From the NCBI GenBank assembly GCA_040391135.1, contig JBEBYL010000053.1, positions 1-10,625 on the forward strand: DNA of 10,625 nucleotides, given 5' to 3'. This document shows positions 6,813-10,625 of the stretch, one piece after another. Below the pieces are notes generated by a model, which searched no databases, was not told the origin of the DNA, and was given only the letters and a program-made list of their open reading frames with translations. A program made the position numbers and the translations under genes. The stretch comes from G025836975 sp040391135. GTDB taxonomy: Bacteria > Pseudomonadota > Gammaproteobacteria > Burkholderiales > Burkholderiaceae_B. Position 1 is the stretch's first letter; each line of letters begins with the position of its first letter.

Positions 6813-7499
6813 GTGGCCACAGTCAATAACGTCGACAATACATCCAACGCAGCCGCCATGGCGGCTGCCAACGCGAACACCAACAGCCTGATGGGCGATA
6901 CCCAGGACCGCTTCCTGACCTTGCTGGTCACCCAGTTGCAGAATCAGGATCCGCTCAACCCCATGGACAACGCGCAGGTCACTTCGCAGATTGCCCAGCT
7001 GTCCACGGTTAACGGCATCAACCAGCTGAACAATACCCTGCTGGCGCTATCGGGCCAGATGGATGTGTCGCAGTCCATGCAGGCGGCCGCGCTGATCGGC
7101 AAGGAAGTATTGGTGCCGGGTACCAAGATATCCCTGGGCGGCGAAGCCGGCGCCAAGGTGGCGACGCCTTTTGGCGTGGATGTGATTTCGCCCGCGGCGA
7201 AAGTCACGGTCACCATCATGGACGGTTCCGGCAAGGCGGTGCGCCAGATCGAGATGGAACCCCAGCCCGCCGGCATCGTCTCGGTGACATGGGACGGCAA
7301 GGCCGACGGCGGAGCCGAAATGCCCGACGGCGCCTACACCATCAAGGTCTCGGCATCGGATGCGGAAGGCCAGGAAGTGGCCGCCGGCCCACTGACCTAC
7401 GGCAAGGTGGCCAGCGTGGCGTATTCGTCCAATGGCCTGCAACTGGATCTGGGCCTGGCCGGCAAGGTGTCCCTGCTGGATATTCGGAAAATCATGTAG
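6813..7499 (+). CDS. flgD: FlgD, hook cap (hook assembly scaffold) protein
   Basis: 228 residues, typical. FlgD forms the temporary cap at the tip of the growing hook under which FlgE subunits insert; it is later replaced by FlgK. The conserved N-terminal region is FLTLLVTQLQNQDPLNPMDN (34-53) followed by AQVTSQIAQLSTVNGINQLN. The C-terminal half (about 125-205) has the FlgD Ig-like/tudor pattern, including VTVTIMDGSGKAVRQIEM and VSVTWDGKADGG with PDGAYTIKVSA. There is no signal peptide and no cysteine. The start is a GTG at 6813 with GGAG (6803-6806) six bases upstream; no ATG fits. A 74-base gap containing a GC-rich palindrome separates it from flgE. Confidence 0.95.
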   Translation: MATVNNVDNTSNAAAMAAANANTNSLMGDTQDRFLTLLVTQLQNQDPLNPMDNAQVTSQIAQLSTVNGINQLNNTLLALSGQMDVSQSMQAAALIGKEVLVPGTKISLGGEAGAKVATPFGVDVISPAAKVTVTIMDGSGKAVRQIEMEPQPAGIVSVTWDGKADGGAEMPDGAYTIKVSASDAEGQEVAAGPLTYGKVASVAYSSNGLQLDLGLAGKVSLLDIRKIM

Positions 7500-7525
7500 T
7501 TTTGCGGCAAGCTTCGCGGTAGCGC

Positions 7526-7539
7526 TGCGGCGCGCCGCA
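7526..7539. repeat. 14-bp GC-rich palindrome in the flgD-flgE gap
   Basis: TGCGGCGCGCCGCA is a perfect palindrome lying 26 bases after the flgD stop and 34 bases before the flgE start. No T run follows, so it is not a standard terminator. It could form a small mRNA hairpin that affects stability of the operon transcript, or it may have no role. Confidence 0.5.
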
Positions 7540-7573
7540 TCACTAACACAGTCAAAAGTAAACGAGGTTAATC

Positions 7574-9061
7574 ATGGGTTTCGGACAAGGTTTAAGCGGC
7601 TTGAACGCCGCATCGCAGACACTGGACGTCATCGGCAACAACATCGCGAACTCCGGCACGGTCGGCTTCAAGGCCTCGACCGCCACGTTCGCGGATGTCT
7701 ACGCCAGCTCGCGAGTGGGCCTGGGCACGCAAGTGGCCAGCATCAACCAACGCTTCACGATCGGCACCGTGTCCAGCACGGGCAACCAGTTCGACATGGC
7801 CATCGACGGCGCCAAGGGCCTGTTCCGCGTTCTGGATCCCAGCGGCAGCATCCTGTATACCCGCAACGGCCAATTCTTCCCCAACAAGGAAGGTTTCGTC
7901 GTTAATGCCCAGGGCTATAAACTGACAGGTTACGAGGAAGGCGGCACCAACATTGTGCCTGTTCGCGTGCCTACCGGTAATATCGCGCCGTCGGCCACTT
8001 CGACGGTTTGGTCAAAACTTAATCTGGATGCTAATGCTGATCTGGCGGGCAAACAAGTACTTGAGGCCGCTGGGACAGTCGTGCTTGCTGGCGGCGGTAC
8101 GCCGGGAACATTTCATTATCGCACTATCGCGGGTCCGGCAATTGAATGGACCAATGCTGATGGCACTACGGTGCCGGCCCCTGCTGTTCCTGGTGATGGT
8201 GCGTACACGACAGGTCCTGCAAGTGATCCAGTGACGATATCAGGTGGTAATGGCACGTCGAGTACTACGGTGTTTGCTTCTGGTAGCGGTAATATAAACT
8301 ATGTTCCTGCAGTTGCCGCATCTGCATTTGATCCCGCTAGCGCTGACAGCTTTACCCACCAATTACCAATTAACGTTTATGACTCCTTAGGCAATTCGCA
8401 TCAGTTAACACAATACTTCGCCAAACGCCCAGCTGCGGGAGGCGGAAGTGAGTGGGATGTGTATTACCGCCTTGACGGGCAGGAACTCCAAGCGCCCTAT
8501 AACGATGCCAATGCGGCAACTCGCAGGTTGGCTTTCGATGATGGTGGCCGTCTGACCAGCCCGACCGCGCCGGTTCAGATTGTCGTTCCTAATGTTGGTG
8601 GCGCAGCATCACCCGCGGCGCCATTAGACTTCACCATCGACTACGCCAACTCCACGCAGTTCGGCGGCGACTTCACCTATAGCTTCGACCAGAATGGCTT
8701 CGCCACCGGCGAGTACGCCAGTATGTCGATCGCTTCAGACGGCGCCATCGTGGCCAGCTACACCAATGGCAAAACCCAGGGCATGGGCTACCTGGTTCTG
8801 GCCGATTTTGCCAACCTGCAAGGCCTGCAACCCAGGGGCGGCAATGCCTGGGCTGAAACCTCGGAATCAGGCCAGCCCATCCTGGGCCGTCCCGGCAGCA
8901 ACAGCATGGCCATGATCAAGGGCCAGGCGGTAGAGGAATCCAACGTGGACATGAGCCAGGAACTGGTCAACATGATCATCGCCCAGCGCACTTATCAAGC
9001 CAACGCGCAGACCATCAAGACCCAGGATCAGGTTCTGCAAACCCTGATCAACATGCGCTAA
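7574..9061 (+). CDS. flgE: FlgE, flagellar hook protein with atypical central region
   Basis: 495 residues, longer than the roughly 400 of enterobacterial FlgE. FlgE polymerises into the hook, the universal joint between rod and filament. The N-terminal motif is SQTLDVIGNNIANSGTVGFK (16-35), which folds with the C-terminal VDMSQELVNMIIAQRTYQAN and the final QVLQTLINMR. Domain segments in between include FRVLDPSGSILYTRNGQFF and, late, GGDFTYSFDQNGFATGEYAS. It has no cysteine. The ATG at 7574 has GAGG (7564-7567) six bases upstream. Codon use changes inside the gene: the ends have G/C at most third positions, while residues about 147-351 do not. The central part is Gly/Ser/Thr/Ala-rich and would be the outer hook domain. 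The extra length lies there. Function is secure. Confidence 0.96.
   Translation: MGFGQGLSGLNAASQTLDVIGNNIANSGTVGFKASTATFADVYASSRVGLGTQVASINQRFTIGTVSSTGNQFDMAIDGAKGLFRVLDPSGSILYTRNGQFFPNKEGFVVNAQGYKLTGYEEGGTNIVPVRVPTGNIAPSATSTVWSKLNLDANADLAGKQVLEAAGTVVLAGGGTPGTFHYRTIAGPAIEWTNADGTTVPAPAVPGDGAYTTGPASDPVTISGGNGTSSTTVFASGSGNINYVPAVAASAFDPASADSFTHQLPINVYDSLGNSHQLTQYFAKRPAAGGGSEWDVYYRLDGQELQAPYNDANAATRRLAFDDGGRLTSPTAPVQIVVPNVGGAASPAAPLDFTIDYANSTQFGGDFTYSFDQNGFATGEYASMSIASDGAIVASYTNGKTQGMGYLVLADFANLQGLQPRGGNAWAETSESGQPILGRPGSNSMAMIKGQAVEESNVDMSQELVNMIIAQRTYQANAQTIKTQDQVLQTLINMR
8012..8626 (+). other. Compositionally atypical central segment of flgE (probable recombinant block)
   Basis: By my hand count, only 49 of 134 codons (147-280, bases 8012-8413) end in G or C, and 38 of 71 codons do so in 281-351 (bases 8414-8626). 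The first 40 flgE codons give 33 of 40, and the 40 codons from 8627 give 35 of 40. The right edge is abrupt, near 8626. The left edge is softer, between about 7900 and 8012. The segment encodes the surface-facing middle of the hook protein. The reading frame is intact throughout. Confidence 0.75.
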
Positions 9062-9071
9062 GCAGGCATAA

Positions 9072-9815
9072 ATGGACCGCATCATCTACACCGCCGCGGG
9101 CGGCGCCGCAAGAGTGCTGGAGCAGCAGGCCGTCATCAGCAACAACATGGCCAATGTCAGCACCACGGGTTTCCGCGAGCAACTGGCCATCTACCGCTCC
9201 GTCCCTATTGTGGGCCATCCCGGCATGCCTACGCGTGTGTCCACGGTGACATCCACGCCGGGCAGCAATATGCAGCAGGGCACCATGGTCGAGACCGGCC
9301 ATGCCCTGGATGCGGCCATTACCGGCGACGGCTGGTTCAGCGTGCAGACGCCGCAGGGCGAGGCTTACACCCGTTCGGGCGAGTTCGCGGTCAACCAGCA
9401 GAACCAGTTGGTGACCCAGCAAGGTTTTCCCGTCATGTCGGCCGACGGCGCGCCGGTGGAAATTCCCGAGCGGGGCGCGGTCACCTTTTCGGGCGACGGG
9501 CAGATATCGGCCCTGGGCGCGGGCGACAATCCCAACGACATCCAGCTTATCGGGCAGTTGAAGCTGGTGAACCCGCCGGCGGGCGAGATGGTGCGCGGCG
9601 ACGACGGGCTGTTCCGCGTGGCCGGCGGCCAGGCGGCGCAGGCCGACCCGCAGGTGCGCATGATTGCGGGCTTTGTGGAAAAGAGCAACGTCAATCCCGC
9701 CGAAGCGATGGTGGGCATGATCGCCAATGCGCGCCGCTTCGAAATGCAGATGAAGGTCATACAGGACGCCAGCGCCAATGCGGAGCGGGCCAATTCCATA
9801 CTGTCCACCAATTAA
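9072..9815 (+). CDS. flgF: FlgF, proximal rod protein
   Basis: 247 residues, normal. FlgF is a type III-exported rod subunit between FlgB/C and the FlgG distal rod. The N-terminal motif is MDRIIYTAAGGAARVLEQQA followed by VISNNMANVSTTGFREQL. A conserved middle reads TGDGWFSVQTPQGEAYTRSG with EFAVNQQNQLV. The C-terminal axial motif is KSNVNPAEAMVGMIANARRF followed by EMQMKVIQ. It has no cysteine. The ATG at 9072 follows the flgE stop by ten bases with only a short AGG (9064-9066) as Shine-Dalgarno. flgG follows after 47 bases that hold a strong hairpin. Confidence 0.96.
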   Translation: MDRIIYTAAGGAARVLEQQAVISNNMANVSTTGFREQLAIYRSVPIVGHPGMPTRVSTVTSTPGSNMQQGTMVETGHALDAAITGDGWFSVQTPQGEAYTRSGEFAVNQQNQLVTQQGFPVMSADGAPVEIPERGAVTFSGDGQISALGAGDNPNDIQLIGQLKLVNPPAGEMVRGDDGLFRVAGGQAAQADPQVRMIAGFVEKSNVNPAEAMVGMIANARRFEMQMKVIQDASANAERANSILSTN

Positions 9816-9829
9816 CGCTTGTGTGTAAT

Positions 9830-9849
9830 GGCGCGGGCCGGCCCGCGCC
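9830..9849. repeat. 20-bp all-GC palindrome upstream of flgG
   Basis: GGCGCGGGCC is followed directly by its own reverse complement, all G/C. In mRNA this would fold as a very stable stem of about eight pairs with a four-base loop. It ends two bases before the flgG Shine-Dalgarno (AAGGAA, 9852-9857). No U tract follows (the next bases are GCAAGGAAAATAA), so it is not a normal intrinsic terminator. It may act on flgF mRNA 3'-end protection, RNA processing or flgG translation; this is inference. Confidence 0.7.
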
Positions 9850-9862
9850 GCAAGGAAAATAA

Positions 9863-10625
9863 ATGATACGTTCCCTTTGGATAGCCAAGACCGGTCTGGA
9901 ATCGCAACAGACCAATATGGATGTGATTTCCAATAACCTGGCCAACGTCAACACCAGCGCCTTCAAGCGCAGCCGCGCCGTGTTCGAGGACCTGATGTAC
10001 CAGACCATACGCCAGCCTGGCGCCCAGGTGGGTGCCGCCAATCAGTTGCCCTCGGGCCTGCAGATCGGTACCGGCGTGCGCACGGTGGCGACCGAGCGTA
10101 TCCACACCCAGGGCAATGTGAAGGAAACCGGCAATCCCATGGATATCGCTATCCAGGGCCATGGCTTCCTGCAGGTGGAAATGCCCGACGGCACCTTCGC
10201 CTACACGCGCGACGGCAATTTGCAGAAGGACCAGAACGGCCAGTTGGTCACTGCTGGCGGCTATCCCATCCAGCCGCCCATCAATATTCCCGATAACGCG
10301 CTGACTATCACCATTGCGCGCGATGGCACGGTGTCGGTGACCCAGCCGGGCGCAACCGGCGTCAACGTGCAGATCGGTCAGTTGCAACTGAGCACCTTCA
10401 TCAATACGACGGGCCTGCAAAGTGCCGGCGAAAACCTGTATGTGGAAACCGACGCGTCGGGGCCGGCCAACTTCGCCCAGCCGGGCCTGGATGGCGCGGG
10501 CCTGCTGCTGCAGCAATACACCGAAACGTCCAACGTGAACGTGGCCGAGGAACTGGTCAACATGATCACTACCCAGCGCGCCTACGAAATGAACAGCAAG
10601 GCCATCCAGACTTCGGACCAGATGC
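9863..10625 (+). CDS. flgG: FlgG, distal rod protein (3' end cut by window)
   Basis: 254 codons are visible and open to the right edge. The family is usually 260-262 residues, so only about seven codons plus stop are missing. FlgG builds the distal rod that crosses the periplasm inside the P and L rings. The N-terminus MIRSLWIAKTGLESQQTNMD followed by VISNNLANVNTSAFKRSRAV is diagnostic. The FlgG-specific stretch FEDLMYQTIRQPGAQ and then LPSGLQIGTGVRTVATERIH follows. The C-terminal axial motif reads TSNVNVAEELVNMITTQRAY, then EMNSKAIQTSDQM at the edge. The visible part has no cysteine. The ATG at 9863 has AAGGAA five bases upstream. By gene order flgH, flgI and flgJ would be expected next. Confidence 0.96.
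   Translation, partial: MIRSLWIAKTGLESQQTNMDVISNNLANVNTSAFKRSRAVFEDLMYQTIRQPGAQVGAANQLPSGLQIGTGVRTVATERIHTQGNVKETGNPMDIAIQGHGFLQVEMPDGTFAYTRDGNLQKDQNGQLVTAGGYPIQPPINIPDNALTITIARDGTVSVTQPGATGVNVQIGQLQLSTFINTTGLQSAGENLYVETDASGPANFAQPGLDGAGLLLQQYTETSNVNVAEELVNMITTQRAYEMNSKAIQTSDQM

Noticed and set aside
7500..7573. Possible terminator or internal promoter between flgD and flgE
   Set aside because: The palindrome has no T run, and I see no convincing promoter hexamers. I treat flgD and flgE as one transcript.
9812..10516. 234-codon antisense open frame over flgG
   Set aside because: FlgG is unmistakable on the plus strand across the same bases. The antisense translation is His/Gly/Ala-rich with no recognisable motif.
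1..10625. Search for a novel defence, mobile or biosynthetic system
   Set aside because: Every coding stretch is accounted for by flagellar genes with diagnostic motifs. I see no transposase, integrase, toxin-antitoxin pair, tRNA, rRNA or regularly spaced repeats.

Overview
This window is a chromosomal flagellar gene block from a Gram-negative betaproteobacterium. The protein sequences and the gene order flhA-flhF / flgN-flgM-flgA / flgBCDEFG suggest the Alcaligenaceae (Bordetella/Achromobacter-like Burkholderiales). This is judged from recall and not from a search, and the genus is not fixed. The DNA is GC-rich with strong G/C preference at third codon positions. I see no mobile element, RNA gene, CRISPR array or phage gene.

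Layout. (1) Bases 1-4030, plus strand: the 3' part of flhA (export gate of the flagellar type III secretion apparatus) overlaps by four bases with flhF, an SRP-type GTPase gene that carries an unusually long C-terminal extension. (2) Bases 4060-4099: a perfect 40-bp palindrome that serves as a bidirectional terminator between the convergent flhF and flgN. (3) Bases 4124-5737, minus strand: flgA (P-ring chaperone), flgM (anti-sigma-28) and flgN (chaperone for hook-filament junction proteins), transcribed in the order flgA, flgM, flgN. A near-consensus sigma-28 promoter lies in the flgA-flgM gap and would give late transcription of flgMN. (4) Bases 5738-5916: a 179-bp divergent promoter region. 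(5) Bases 5917-10625, plus strand: flgB, flgC, flgD, flgE, flgF and flgG (rod, hook cap, hook, rod), with flgG cut by the window edge about seven codons before its expected end.

The genes form one assembly pathway. FlhA/FlhF concern export and placement of the basal body. FlgB, C, F and G are the rod, FlgD caps the growing hook and FlgE builds it. FlgA assists P-ring assembly around the rod. FlgM holds FliA (sigma-28) inactive until the hook is finished, and FlgN chaperones the junction proteins exported next.

The gene content is conventional and I do not see a new system. The points most worth a second look are: a sharply bounded segment of foreign-looking codon usage in the middle of flgE (hook outer domain); the roughly 410-residue unrecognised C-terminal extension of FlhF, a changed residue in its G3 motif, and the absence of an adjacent flhG; the sigma-28 promoter plus TTG start of flgM; and a 20-bp all-GC hairpin placed just ahead of the flgG ribosome binding site.
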